The notes under the pieces are model-generated. The model saw only the letters and a list, made by a program, of their open reading frames with translations. It did not search any database and had not been told where the DNA came from. From assembly GCA_050251195.1 (NCBI GenBank), contig JBFWNG010000013.1, positions 46,975-110,974 on the forward strand: a DNA stretch of 64,000 bases, written 5' to 3'. Source of the DNA: JBFWNG01 sp050251195 (GTDB taxonomy: Bacteria > Bdellovibrionota_B > Oligoflexia > Oligoflexales > Oligoflexaceae). Shown here piece by piece: positions 35,153-44,111 of the stretch. The first letter of the stretch is position 1; every line of letters starts with the position of its first letter. Both the position numbers and the translations under genes were made by a program.

Positions 35153-35902
35153 TTAGGAAGCCGCCAGCAGATCATCCAACTGTTTCAAGAAATGCGACGT
35201 TTGCTTCGACTGTTTTTCCAATGCGTCGAAAGCATGAGTTTCGAGATCTTCTATTTTCTTTAAGTCTTCTCGGATGGCGTTAATCATATCTTTGGCGGCG
35301 GGAAACTTTGCGGAGAGTTCTTCCAGAGCAAAATCGACGCCGGTACGGATCGACTTGATGTTTTTGCCGGAACTCTTTCCTTCGTTGATGACCGCTATAC
35401 TGCCTTCGAGAAGATCTCTTGTATCAAAGTTCTTCGCGAGTGCCAGTTTTTTCTGATCCACAAACTCCCTGATTCTATGGTTCATAGTTTTGAGGCGTAA
35501 TCGAAGAGACGCGGATATTCCCTTATAAAGAGCGATCGCCAGAGTGGGGTCGCTTTCAAAAATTTGCTGTGCCGCCCTTTTGTTAATAAGCAAAAGTTCG
35601 GTTTTGTTTCTCAAGGCTCGGATAGTGGAGGACGCCATTGTGGACCCCTCGATGAGTGAGCCTTCGCCAATGTGCTCTCCTTGACCGAGGGTGGCCGTGG
35701 GACGCTTGGGTAGCTCTTCGGAAAAAATCCCAACTTCGCCTTCAGCTATGAGATAGAGTCCTTTTATTTCGTCACGCACCAGGATGATGGGTTGGCCTTC
35801 GTTTTTCGTAATGCTCACTAAACAACTGTCCAAACGCTCGAGCTGCTTTTCGTTGAGGAAATTCAGGACCGGCGCATTCATCGACTTGAGTTTGTTGACC
35901 AA
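35153..35902 (-). CDS. Cyclic-nucleotide-binding (cNMP) domain protein
   Basis: TTG 35902 is preferred because AAGAGG lies six bases upstream. It gives 249 residues. A longer frame from TTG 35998 lacks a ribosome site. The first 125 residues form a CRP-like beta-barrel with the phosphate-binding cassette-like IGEGSLIEGSTMASSTIRAL. The rest is helical with charged repeats and no helix-turn-helix. It is thus a signal-sensing or scaffold protein rather than a CRP-type regulator. The ligand (cAMP, cGMP or none) is unknown. Confidence 0.75.
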   Translation of the reverse strand: MVNKLKSMNAPVLNFLNEKQLERLDSCLVSITKNEGQPIILVRDEIKGLYLIAEGEVGIFSEELPKRPTATLGQGEHIGEGSLIEGSTMASSTIRALRNKTELLLINKRAAQQIFESDPTLAIALYKGISASLRLRLKTMNHRIREFVDQKKLALAKNFDTRDLLEGSIAVINEGKSSGKNIKSIRTGVDFALEELSAKFPAAKDMINAIREDLKKIEDLETHAFDALEKQSKQTSHFLKQLDDLLAAS

Positions 35903-36046
35903 GGTATACCTCTTAAATTCCAGCAAAAAATTACGGCTGAAGGGGTGCTTGCAAGCTCCTAATTCTATTATCGGGTGACCCTTGCTGGTCTTAAGCAAAA
36001 TTAAATTTACATGTAATTATAGCTTGTTACGGCAATGATGATCCCT

Positions 36047-37270
36047 TCAAGAGATGGTCGCAAAAGAGGAAGCATAGATTACGACAACAAGAAGAGTATT
36101 GCGTACCTCCGCGTCCTGAAAGGAGTTTTGAGTCAAGCTTGCGAATAATAATCCGCCTAAACTTAGCATAAAGGCACCCCGAAAACGCTTTTCTGAAATC
36201 TTGAGGAAAATTTCAAAAATCGACCTTGTCCACAATAGGAACAGTAAAAGACCGACAACACCGCCGTTTGCGAGCAACTGAATATAGACGTTGTGCGCTT
36301 CGTACTTTTTGGTCATGTCGGCCAAGCCTATTCTTTCGTAGTACGGCGTCCTGTAAGCGGTATTGAGTCCCGAACCATGACCTAGCAGAGGTTTTTCTTT
36401 GATCATTTCCCAATGCGCATGCCAAAAGCCCAGGCGATCGTCAGGGTAGTCCGTGGTGCGGTCTTCCGTCCCCTCGATAGTGCCGCGAATTCTTTCCGAA
36501 ATGCGGTTGGGTGTGACGACGATGACGAGGCCGCCGACCATGAAGGCTCCTAACCAAATCATCTTTCTCTTTGCTGACGACATAAAGAAGATCTGAATGG
36601 GAGCAATGAGTGCTGCCGTCGCAATTGCTGTTCGACTTTCGCTTAGGAAAATGATGGCACCAAGACTGACACTCGTAAGCCAAGCCAGGATATTTTTAGA
36701 GTGTTCCGTTGTGAAGAAAAGGGCGAATGGCCATAAAATAAGAGCCGCGTAGGCTAGGGTTAAAGGGTGAGAGTAAAAACCCTGTGGGCGAAGCGGGCCA
36801 TCAACGATGCTTGAGCCTACGATGCGCCATCCAAAGATGGACTGACTCACAACAATCGCTGCCCAGCAAATAATCGTCGTGGCAGCAATGTAAGCAACTT
36901 TCTTGCTTCGCAGTAGCGGGGCGAAGCCGGAGTTTGTTGAAACAAGAGGAGGCAGGATAACAAGGAAGATGTAGCCGGCGAGAAAGGATAATGCTTCCTT
37001 AGGGCCTGTTTTGGGATTGAGAGTTGTTGCAAGGGCGATCACGAGCAGAAGCGAGCACAGAGAAATGAGATAGTTCCGAAAGGAAGCGATCGTCACACGA
37101 AGCGACTTGGTCTTGTTAGACAAGGAGCCTATTAGAGTCGCCGCGCCAAAGCCTATATTTTGCGCGGCAATCGCTAAGGGTACAGCAAAGATCATGAGGC
37201 AGTGCAATATGAGAGCAAAAATTGCCTGGTTGTTTTTGAAGAAAAGGAGATACTGTTTGGTTTTGTTCAC
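36047..37270 (-). CDS. O-antigen ligase/polymerase-like membrane protein (Wzy_C family)
   Basis: The 407-residue product has about ten hydrophobic helices and a large loop near residues 275-335 with the family pattern RLGFWHAHWEMIKEKPLLGHGSGLNTAYRTPYY, then EAHNVYIQLLANGGVVGLLLFL. This pattern is typical of WaaL/Wzy_C proteins, which link or polymerise polysaccharide on undecaprenyl carriers in the inner membrane. A GTG start is used. There are no other polysaccharide genes nearby, so the glycan is unknown. Confidence 0.85.
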   Translation of the reverse strand: MNKTKQYLLFFKNNQAIFALILHCLMIFAVPLAIAAQNIGFGAATLIGSLSNKTKSLRVTIASFRNYLISLCSLLLVIALATTLNPKTGPKEALSFLAGYIFLVILPPLVSTNSGFAPLLRSKKVAYIAATTIICWAAIVVSQSIFGWRIVGSSIVDGPLRPQGFYSHPLTLAYAALILWPFALFFTTEHSKNILAWLTSVSLGAIIFLSESRTAIATAALIAPIQIFFMSSAKRKMIWLGAFMVGGLVIVVTPNRISERIRGTIEGTEDRTTDYPDDRLGFWHAHWEMIKEKPLLGHGSGLNTAYRTPYYERIGLADMTKKYEAHNVYIQLLANGGVVGLLLFLLWTRSIFEIFLKISEKRFRGAFMLSLGGLLFASLTQNSFQDAEVRNTLLVVVIYASSFATIS

Positions 37271-37414
37271 CTATCACCCAGCATGAGAGAGATCTGCCGC
37301 ATGATTATAGCTTTTGACAAAAGTATTTGGAAGCTCACATGTTGTTGTGGCCGGACGAACTTGATAGAATAAAATGGTGGGATCGAAGTGCGGACAGAAG
37401 GCTATAGGAACCCG

Positions 37415-37891
37415 ATGGAAATAAAAAAAGAAGTAAAAAATGGAATGCCTCTTATCCGGTTAGTCGGTGCGATAGACGAAACGATGAGCGAAATTGGCGC
37501 CATCCAGTTTGACGGTCAACGCATCCTCGAAGTGAATTGCAGAGAAATTACCCGGGTGACGAGTATTGGAATTATGCGTTGGGTTAAGTCGTTTAAAGTT
37601 CTTCGAGAGCAAGGAATAAAACTCCAATTTACAGAGTGCTCGCCAACGATCATCCGTCAAGGTTCGATGTTGTTGACCGGGTTCTTGAGAAAAGACGAGA
37701 TTACTTCAATAGGGCTTCCCTTTTTTTGCGAGGAATGTCGTCTTGAAACGATCACCTACAACCTAGTTTCAGAGTTGGAAAAGGTTAATTTCGAGCTCCC
37801 CGAAATTAGCTGCAAGAATTGCGGAAAGCATGCTGAATTCGACGATGTCCCGGAACTCTATTTCCAGGTTTTTCAGCAAGACGAATCCTAG
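37415..37891 (+). CDS. STAS-domain protein with C-terminal zinc-ribbon-like region
   Basis: ATG 37415, with AGGA five bases upstream, gives 158 residues. The first 100 residues have a STAS/anti-sigma-antagonist pattern (RILEVNCREITRVTSIGIMRWVKSFKVLREQGIKLQF), though the phosphorylated Ser position needs an alignment. The last 60 carry Cys-x-x-Cys twice (CEEC and CKNC), suggesting one zinc. It is 28 bases from the PP2C-phosphatase gene, suggesting a partner-switch pair. Confidence 0.7.
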   Translation: MEIKKEVKNGMPLIRLVGAIDETMSEIGAIQFDGQRILEVNCREITRVTSIGIMRWVKSFKVLREQGIKLQFTECSPTIIRQGSMLLTGFLRKDEITSIGLPFFCEECRLETITYNLVSELEKVNFELPEISCKNCGKHAEFDDVPELYFQVFQQDES

Positions 37892-37918
37892 AATCCATCT
37901 TCCAAAGAGCCGCGCTCT

Positions 37919-39889
37919 ATGAGTTCTGCCGAAGCAACAAACGAAAACAACGGCGGGATGCCCGGGCAACCGAGAAGCGTTCACGAGATTCCCTTTATAA
38001 AACGCCTCAAGGTCAAGTTGGTCTTGAGCTTTATGCTACTGGGCTATATTCCCATTACGCTCATGGCCACCTATGCGTATCAGCAGGCGAAGAAGGGTTT
38101 TTATAGGCAAGTGGGCGCGAGTTCCTCGGGAATGGCGGAGCTTATTCAAAGTCGTGTTAACGATGAAATTAACAACGCCAACGTCCAGCTCAATATTGCT
38201 TCGCACAGCACGGATTCGACAGGTGCGCCGCGCGTTTACGGTGCCGAACAGATTATTTTTCAATTGCTGCAAAGTCGTTTTCGAACCTTCCTGGACAATC
38301 AAAAGAAGACACTCCCAATATTCAAAGAGATTCATGCTGTCAAACCGGCGGCTAACGATATTCCTGGTCCCGCTCCTGCTCATGTAATGTATTCAACTGC
38401 GGAAGGGCTCGAAGGGCAAACCATCCTTCCCGATTTTTGGATATCGGCCGGTGACAAGCGCAGCGTAAATCCGGCGTTCGTTTGGCGGGATCCAAAGTTC
38501 ACGGCACACCTCGTGAACGGTCTCCAAACACTTCTCATTGCCGTAGGCTACCACGATGACGACGGGCAGCCGGTTGCGCTGATTGGCGAAATCAATCTCG
38601 ATTATATCAATAAGATCATAGAAAATACCGTGATTTCAGGAAAAACGGTCAAGGAAGAGAGCGAAAAGGGCGAGGTGTTTATTTTTTTCGCGAAAGGGGC
38701 GAACGTTCTCGCTTCAACCGTTCCGCAAAAGTTTAGTGAGATTATACCGGAAGTTTTGAAGAGCACCTTTTCCCCTGTTGGATACGACAATGCGGAGCTT
38801 GGAAGCTTTGGCGACGCGGTTATAGGTTATTCGAAGGACGACGGCAGATTTGGGCGCGTCTACGGGATTACAAAGGCAAGGACAGTGTTCGCGCCAGTCT
38901 ATAGCTTACGATACGCTAGTGTTGTGACGGGATTTTTCTTGATGATTATCTTGTTCATTCTCGGCGTGCAAATCTCCAAACGCATCACAGATCCGATCAT
39001 GAGGCTTGTCCTTACGACAAGGAATGTTGCTGAAGGTGATTTGCACCAGTCGGTTATTTTGGAGAACAAGGATGAAATAGGTATTCTCGCAAGCTCGTTT
39101 AACGTGATGGTTTTCAAGTTGCGAGAATCATTCGAAAATTCAAAGAAGCTAGCCGCTCTTGAAAAGGACTTAGAATTGTCGGGCGCTGTGCAAAATCTGT
39201 TGATGCCAAAAAAGAAATCTTTCGCTTCCGGGAATATCGATCTGATTTCGCACTATCAATCAGCTAGCAAGTTGGGCGGGGATTGGTGGTGGTTTTATGA
39301 GCGTAAAGACGGAAGCTATGTTTTTCTAATCGGTGACGTAACGGGGCACGGCGCTGGTTCCGCCATGGTTGTAGCCGCTATTGCCGGGAGTTTTAGAACG
39401 CTTCAGAATATCCATGACGATAAAAGTATTAAAGACTTTCTTGAAATCTTAAATAAGACCTTGCTGGATTTATGCTCCGGTGAGTATTGGATGACAGTGT
39501 CGGCTATAGAAGTTAACCCAAAAGAGAAGAAAGTTACGTGGTGGAATGCGGGCGCGCCGCCTATATTCGCGATTAAAGACGATGGTTCGGTAAAGACTCT
39601 TCTCGCTCGCGGTAATAGTCTAGGCATGAACGACACTCTCAAGTTAGGGATCGTCGAAGAAACTTATAACAAACAAGAGCGTTACTTCATTTTCACGGAC
39701 GGTTTATACGAGTTTGAGGCCGAGGGTGGAAAGGAGTTTGGATTGGCTCGCTTGAGAAGATCATTTTCAGCAACAAAAGACGATTCCATCGAAGTTGCAA
39801 GAAAGAAAATCATTACGGAAGTTGAAGCGGCAAAGACAAGTACTAACTACGAAGACGATATCACGTTCATGATGTTGGATGTTCGGTAG
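37919..39889 (+). CDS. HAMP-containing PP2C (SpoIIE/RsbU-type) phosphatase
   Basis: The 656-residue inner-membrane protein has an N-terminal helix (near residues 35-55), a periplasmic sensor region of about 270 residues with a Cache-like look, a second helix near 345-365, and a HAMP domain (TDPIMRLVLTTRNVAEGDLHQ). It ends with a PP2C_SIG phosphatase with SKLGGDWWWFY, LIGDVTGHGAGSAMV, WWNAGAPP and YEDDITFMML. It probably dephosphorylates a STAS protein in response to an external signal; the upstream STAS gene is the natural candidate. Confidence 0.9.
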   Translation: MSSAEATNENNGGMPGQPRSVHEIPFIKRLKVKLVLSFMLLGYIPITLMATYAYQQAKKGFYRQVGASSSGMAELIQSRVNDEINNANVQLNIASHSTDSTGAPRVYGAEQIIFQLLQSRFRTFLDNQKKTLPIFKEIHAVKPAANDIPGPAPAHVMYSTAEGLEGQTILPDFWISAGDKRSVNPAFVWRDPKFTAHLVNGLQTLLIAVGYHDDDGQPVALIGEINLDYINKIIENTVISGKTVKEESEKGEVFIFFAKGANVLASTVPQKFSEIIPEVLKSTFSPVGYDNAELGSFGDAVIGYSKDDGRFGRVYGITKARTVFAPVYSLRYASVVTGFFLMIILFILGVQISKRITDPIMRLVLTTRNVAEGDLHQSVILENKDEIGILASSFNVMVFKLRESFENSKKLAALEKDLELSGAVQNLLMPKKKSFASGNIDLISHYQSASKLGGDWWWFYERKDGSYVFLIGDVTGHGAGSAMVVAAIAGSFRTLQNIHDDKSIKDFLEILNKTLLDLCSGEYWMTVSAIEVNPKEKKVTWWNAGAPPIFAIKDDGSVKTLLARGNSLGMNDTLKLGIVEETYNKQERYFIFTDGLYEFEAEGGKEFGLARLRRSFSATKDDSIEVARKKIITEVEAAKTSTNYEDDITFMMLDVR

Positions 39890-39937
39890 TCGCCCTACTT
39901 CGCCGAGGCTCCGTAGGGCGACCCAATTGATTTTTTT
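39889..39937. terminator. Bidirectional terminator between PP2C and cytochrome P460 genes
   Basis: GTCGCCCTAC (39889-39898) and GTAGGGCGAC (39913-39922) pair perfectly over ten bases, with a 14-base loop. A T-run (TTTTTTT, 39931-39937) follows nine bases later on the plus strand. It lies where two convergent genes end, partly in the P460 stop region. Confidence 0.75.
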
Positions 39938-40433
39938 ACGGACGGTACTCGGTAAATACGAAGTGCTTCGCCTTTACTTCCAAGTGACATGTTGCGCAGG
40001 CCTTTTGGTCCGAAAGCTTCGCAAGGCTTGGTTTCTGGCTTCCCCCGGGGAAAACTTGCCAACCCCAATTTTGAGTTGCTGCATATTTCTTTGAATCCCA
40101 GACCATCACCCCAAGAAACTTACGTTTGCCTTCGGTATAAGTTCCACCGGAATCCTTAGCCTCGAGAAGGTCAAAAACGATCGTTGCGCCGTTTTCAAAT
40201 GGTTTATTGTCTCGGATAGCTTTGAGCGCTTTGTTGTCTGCATAAATGTGGTGAATACCGCCGAATGCGTCGAATAGGGGGTGTTTGTTGTCAAAGATTA
40301 CCATGCTTTTTACATGGGTCCAGTCGCGGTATCCTTTTGGGAAGGGTACGGGTGAGGCAGGCTCATTCTGAGCAAAGCTCATTCCAGAAAACAACATGCC
40401 GCATATCGCCATGCCAAGTGATTTAAGAACCAT
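39936..40433 (-). CDS. Cytochrome P460 family protein
   Basis: The 165-residue protein has a signal peptide (to about residue 21, MSFA-Q) and the P460 fold pattern: PKGYRDWTHVKSMVIFDNKHPLF, IHHIYADNKALKAI, GATIVFDLLEAKDSGG, and a C-terminal CATCH heme c motif. Cytochromes P460 are periplasmic and oxidise hydroxylamine or reduce oxidant stress. The catalytic crosslink lysine cannot be verified by eye. Confidence 0.87.
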   Translation of the reverse strand: MVLKSLGMAICGMLFSGMSFAQNEPASPVPFPKGYRDWTHVKSMVIFDNKHPLFDAFGGIHHIYADNKALKAIRDNKPFENGATIVFDLLEAKDSGGTYTEGKRKFLGVMVWDSKKYAATQNWGWQVFPGGSQKPSLAKLSDQKACATCHLEVKAKHFVFTEYRP

Positions 40434-40490
40434 TGCATCCTCCAGATGTAGAAATGATTCCTATATTTTACGGCAGATTTCCGTGAGCGG

Positions 40491-42029
40491 CTATACCTTC
40501 TTTTCCATTTTTTTTGCTAGCAAGAGACCAAGGGTTCCAATCTTCTTGTTGTCGTCCGCTCCAGTACCTTGCGCGGTGGCACGCTCAGCTATCGTTGTCA
40601 TTGCGTCAAAATTTGAATCTTCATCTTCGGGACTTTCAAAGTTCCAGATGTTGAGAAGAATTCTTCTTAACTCTTTTTCTATTTTTGCAATCGATACTTC
40701 GATTTCTTTCGGCGGAGATGCGTGCTTGCGATAACCAACTCCGTAGGCAGCCTTGAGAGTGGACATGGGAATTAAGCCCGAAAGGCCCTCGGCAAAATTC
40801 ACGAGAGCGCCGTGGGATTTAAGATGCGTCACCTTCCCGCGTTGATGAGAACCAATAGGGAATTTCTTTTCGATTTCGAACCAGGGGTCGGCGTTCATGT
40901 CTTTCAGAGAAAAGGACAGCTTGCGCTCCGCTGTGTTGATGTTGAGGACGCGAACGGTGACGAGCTGATCTATACTTAAGATTTCCGACGGGTGGTTGAG
41001 TCGCTTGGTCCAAGACATTTCGGATATGGGAATCAGGCCTTCTATACCCGATTCCACTGCCACAAATGCGCCAAATTTTTCGATTCTTGTTACGCGCGCT
41101 TTGTAGGTTTCGCCCATCTTCAGTTTCTGTTGAATGTCGGCCCAAGGGTCATCAAGGGCGGCTTTTAAGCTGAGCGATATGCGAGGTTTTTTCCCAGCTT
41201 CTTCGTCGATTCCTAAGACCTTAACTTTTACTTGTTCGCCGACGCGTAAGAAATCCTTAATATTAGAAACGCGGCTATGACTGAGTTCTGAAATATGAAC
41301 GAACCCTTCCGTTCCCCCGCCGATGTCGACAAACGCTCCGTAATCCCGAATGTCCGTCACAACGCCATTTAAAATTGGAGATTCTCCTGACTGCATTCCT
41401 TTGAGCTTTGAAAGGCGCTCAGTGGCTTCCGCTTCCAGCAATGGTTTGCGAGTGACGACGAGATTGCGTCCGCCTGCCTCAATTTTTTCGATGAGAAAAT
41501 CGAAATCTTGGCCAATGAATTGTGTTTTATTGGCGACGAATTTCAAGCTCATTCCAGAAAACGGACAGAACGCGCGTTTGCCGAATACCGTAACTTCAAA
41601 ACCGCCGTTGATTTCTTTTACAACTTTGCCCTTCACCGGTAGCTTGTTGCTTTGCGCCGTTTGTAGGTCCTCGATTGCGCGATGGGATTTTCCCATGCGA
41701 AGGCTAAGCTGAATTCCGGAACTGTCGTTGCCGACAACGTAAGCCGAAATTCTGTCGCCAACGCTGTACTTAAGAGTTCCCTCATCTTCATCGAGGAGCT
41801 GATCTCTTTCCATAAAAGCGGTCCGACCATTCTTGAGGTCGAGCAATGCGTCGCCGGTCTCGGGGATGGTGGTGAGGGTAGCCTCGATCTTGTTGCCGAT
41901 TCGAAGGGATTCATAACTGAACCGGTGGTCGTTCATAAGAGCGTCAAGTTCGGATCTGTCTTCTTTTGCGGCTTCGTCGGAACCTTCGTCTTCCCAGACA
42001 ATCTCGCGGGGTTTAATGCCAAAGCTCAA
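40491..42029 (-). CDS. Multi-S1-domain RNA-binding protein (ribosomal protein S1-like)
   Basis: The 512-residue protein has at least four S1/OB repeats. They lie near residues 45-115 and 125-205 (both diverged), 218-292 (GVVTDIRDYGAFVDIGGGTEGFVHISELS), 306-376 (ARVTRIEKFGAFVAVESGIEGLIPISEMS) and 391-460. The canonical S1 repeats are in the middle, and the C-terminus is acidic then Lys-rich. Its length is close to ribosomal S1 but the N-terminal repeats are unusual. It could be S1 itself or a paralogue that binds mRNA. Confidence 0.85.
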   Translation of the reverse strand: MSFGIKPREIVWEDEGSDEAAKEDRSELDALMNDHRFSYESLRIGNKIEATLTTIPETGDALLDLKNGRTAFMERDQLLDEDEGTLKYSVGDRISAYVVGNDSSGIQLSLRMGKSHRAIEDLQTAQSNKLPVKGKVVKEINGGFEVTVFGKRAFCPFSGMSLKFVANKTQFIGQDFDFLIEKIEAGGRNLVVTRKPLLEAEATERLSKLKGMQSGESPILNGVVTDIRDYGAFVDIGGGTEGFVHISELSHSRVSNIKDFLRVGEQVKVKVLGIDEEAGKKPRISLSLKAALDDPWADIQQKLKMGETYKARVTRIEKFGAFVAVESGIEGLIPISEMSWTKRLNHPSEILSIDQLVTVRVLNINTAERKLSFSLKDMNADPWFEIEKKFPIGSHQRGKVTHLKSHGALVNFAEGLSGLIPMSTLKAAYGVGYRKHASPPKEIEVSIAKIEKELRRILLNIWNFESPEDEDSNFDAMTTIAERATAQGTGADDNKKIGTLGLLLAKKMEKKV

Positions 42030-42091
42030 TGCGTTCTCCTGCTTTAAATTCGACGCATTTTATGTGGATTGACGGTGACGTGCAATAGGTA

Positions 42092-42649
42092 TTAGTGGGC
42101 CTGGGAGAGGCGTTGAAGATTTTCACAGGCGCCTGGATGTTGGCCTTCGCAAGCGAGCGAATAGTATTCCTTCGCCTTTTCGGCGTCGTTCACTTTCTCA
42201 TAGTAGAATGCGAGGTTGTTGCAGCTTTTCCAGTACTTGCCGTTGCAGCTGAGAGTGTAAAAATTGTTCGCATTGGCGATGTTGCCCTTTTTTTCTTGGA
42301 TCCAGCCGTAGCGGTGACAACCGGGTAAGAAGCCTTTTTGGCAGCTCGTTAAGTAAAGATCAAAAAAATCGACGGTTTCTCCTTCCATAGATGCGCGAGC
42401 GGCCAAATGAAATTCGGCACTACCCGGGCCTCTCTCATCATATGCGACTGGGGCTTCTTTCTCTTCTGCCTTCGGAATTGATTCGGCAACCTTTGGCGTT
42501 TCCTCTGGAAGGTGGGTTTGGCCGGAAGGAGCGTCGGCATTCTCGCCTGCCGGGGATTTTGGAGAAAACGGCTTGTGGGTGACTCTCTTCTTTTCGCATC
42601 CGAAGAGGCCCAGCATGGTTAAAATGAGGATGGTTGTAATGTTTCTCAT
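42092..42649 (-). CDS. Sel1-like, cysteine-rich lipoprotein
   Basis: ATG 42649 gives 185 residues with lipobox GLFGC (Cys18). A Pro/Glu-rich linker of about 75 residues follows, then two or three Sel1-like helix-turn-helix repeats each carrying Cys pairs (SCQKGFLPGCHRYGWI, SCNGKYWKSCNNLAFYYEK, ACEGQHPGACENL). This is the pattern of Helicobacter cysteine-rich Hcp proteins. A structural periplasmic role is likely. The longer frame to 42679 adds ten residues before the signal. Confidence 0.8.
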   Translation of the reverse strand: MRNITTILILTMLGLFGCEKKRVTHKPFSPKSPAGENADAPSGQTHLPEETPKVAESIPKAEEKEAPVAYDERGPGSAEFHLAARASMEGETVDFFDLYLTSCQKGFLPGCHRYGWIQEKKGNIANANNFYTLSCNGKYWKSCNNLAFYYEKVNDAEKAKEYYSLACEGQHPGACENLQRLSQAH

Positions 42650-42801
42650 AACCCTGTCCTGTTTTCTCTTTCGTAACATCGGTTAGATACCTGATTTCAT
42701 TAGAATTAAATTTGGTATATTCTCAAGAATCGTAAGTTCATGTAATGTTTCCGCGCCAGTTTTTTTTGTACAGGTTTTGCGAACGCGTGAAAGGAAAGCG
42801 A

Positions 42802-44106
42802 ATGGGACGCCAAGATCTACGGTATGTCAGCGGGTTTGGTAACTATCACAGCAGCGAGGCGCTGGATGGAGCCCTGCCAAAAGATCGCAACTCTCCGCAA
42901 AAACCTCCTTACGGACTTTTTCCTGAGCAACTTTCTGGCTCCGCTTTTACCGAGAAGCGAAGCGACAACCTCCACAGTTGGCTCTATAAGATTCGGCCTT
43001 CTGTTTGCCACGGACCCTTTACCAAGCGCAATTCCAACGGGTATATGCGCACCGCGCCCGCGTCTGATACGACCATGACCCCTTCCCAGCTGAGATGGCG
43101 GGCTCCGCAAGAACCTAAGGAAGCAAAGACCTTTATCGACAGCTGGACGACGATGGCAGTCAACGGCGACGCGGCAGGCAGGATCGGAAGCGCCGTTCAC
43201 CTGTATTATGCAAACAAGCCCATGGACGGAATTTACTTTTACAATGCTGACGGCGATCTTCTGATTGTTCCGCAGACGGGTGCGCTTTCGTTGTTCACGG
43301 AGTTTGGCATTATGTACGTCGAGCCGTCGGAAATTGCGGTCGTGCCAAGGGGTGTGAGATTTAAGGTGGATTTGCCAGACGGCAAAGCACGCGGATATAT
43401 TTGCGAGAACTATGGAGCACACTTCGTTCTCCCTAATCTTGGGCCCATAGGCTCTAATGGCTTGGCAAACCCAATACATTTTCTAAGCCCGGTTGCAGCT
43501 TATGAGGAAAAAAAGGGCGACTTCACGCTTGTGACGAAATTCGGCGGCCAACATTGGCAAGCAAAGATTGATCAGTCGCCTCTCAACACGATTGCTTGGC
43601 ACGGCAACTATGTGCCGTTTAAGTACGACCTGAAACTCTTTAACACAATTAACACCGTGAGTTTCGATCATCCTGATCCGTCAATTTTCACGGTTCTCAC
43701 GTCTCCGACAGATAAGGAAGGCTTAGCGAACGTGGACTTTGTTATCTTTCCCCCGCGATGGATGGTAGGAGAAGACACCTTTCGGCCGCCATACTATCAC
43801 AGGAACGTCATGAGCGAGTTTATGGGACTCATTCATGGCGTCTACGACGCCAAGCCGGGGGCTGGTTTCGAGCCGGGCGGATCGAGCTTGCATAATTGCA
43901 TGAGCGCTCACGGCCCAGATGCGCAGGCATTTTCCGAAGCTACGGAGGCAAAACTCAAACCAACGTACATCGATAAGACCTTGGCGTTCATGTTTGAGTC
44001 CTGCTTTGTATATGCGCCAACGAAGTATGCGCTCGAAGCAGACCTGCTCGACACAGAATATTATAAGTGTTGGCAAAACATCCCCCAAACGTTTCACCGC
44101 AGTTGA
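42802..44106 (+). CDS. hmgA: Homogentisate 1,2-dioxygenase
   Basis: The 434-residue non-heme iron enzyme opens the ring of homogentisate in tyrosine breakdown. ATG 42802, after AAAGGAA, begins GRQDLRYVSGFGNYHSSEA, the typical N-terminus. Other blocks are PYGLFPEQLSGSAFT, SWLYKIRPS, GDLLIVPQTG, and the iron-site region RNVMSEFMGLIHGVYDAK and SLHNCMSAHGPD. Its product would be handled by maleylacetoacetate isomerase (maiA at 55.6 kb, minus strand) and then fumarylacetoacetase, not in the window. Confidence 0.96.
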   Translation: MGRQDLRYVSGFGNYHSSEALDGALPKDRNSPQKPPYGLFPEQLSGSAFTEKRSDNLHSWLYKIRPSVCHGPFTKRNSNGYMRTAPASDTTMTPSQLRWRAPQEPKEAKTFIDSWTTMAVNGDAAGRIGSAVHLYYANKPMDGIYFYNADGDLLIVPQTGALSLFTEFGIMYVEPSEIAVVPRGVRFKVDLPDGKARGYICENYGAHFVLPNLGPIGSNGLANPIHFLSPVAAYEEKKGDFTLVTKFGGQHWQAKIDQSPLNTIAWHGNYVPFKYDLKLFNTINTVSFDHPDPSIFTVLTSPTDKEGLANVDFVIFPPRWMVGEDTFRPPYYHRNVMSEFMGLIHGVYDAKPGAGFEPGGSSLHNCMSAHGPDAQAFSEATEAKLKPTYIDKTLAFMFESCFVYAPTKYALEADLLDTEYYKCWQNIPQTFHRS

Positions 44107-44111
44107 GCCGA

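Noticed and set aside
44067..44111. Longer MurE start at 44067
   Set aside because: It lies within hmgA, and the first residues do not look like MurE.
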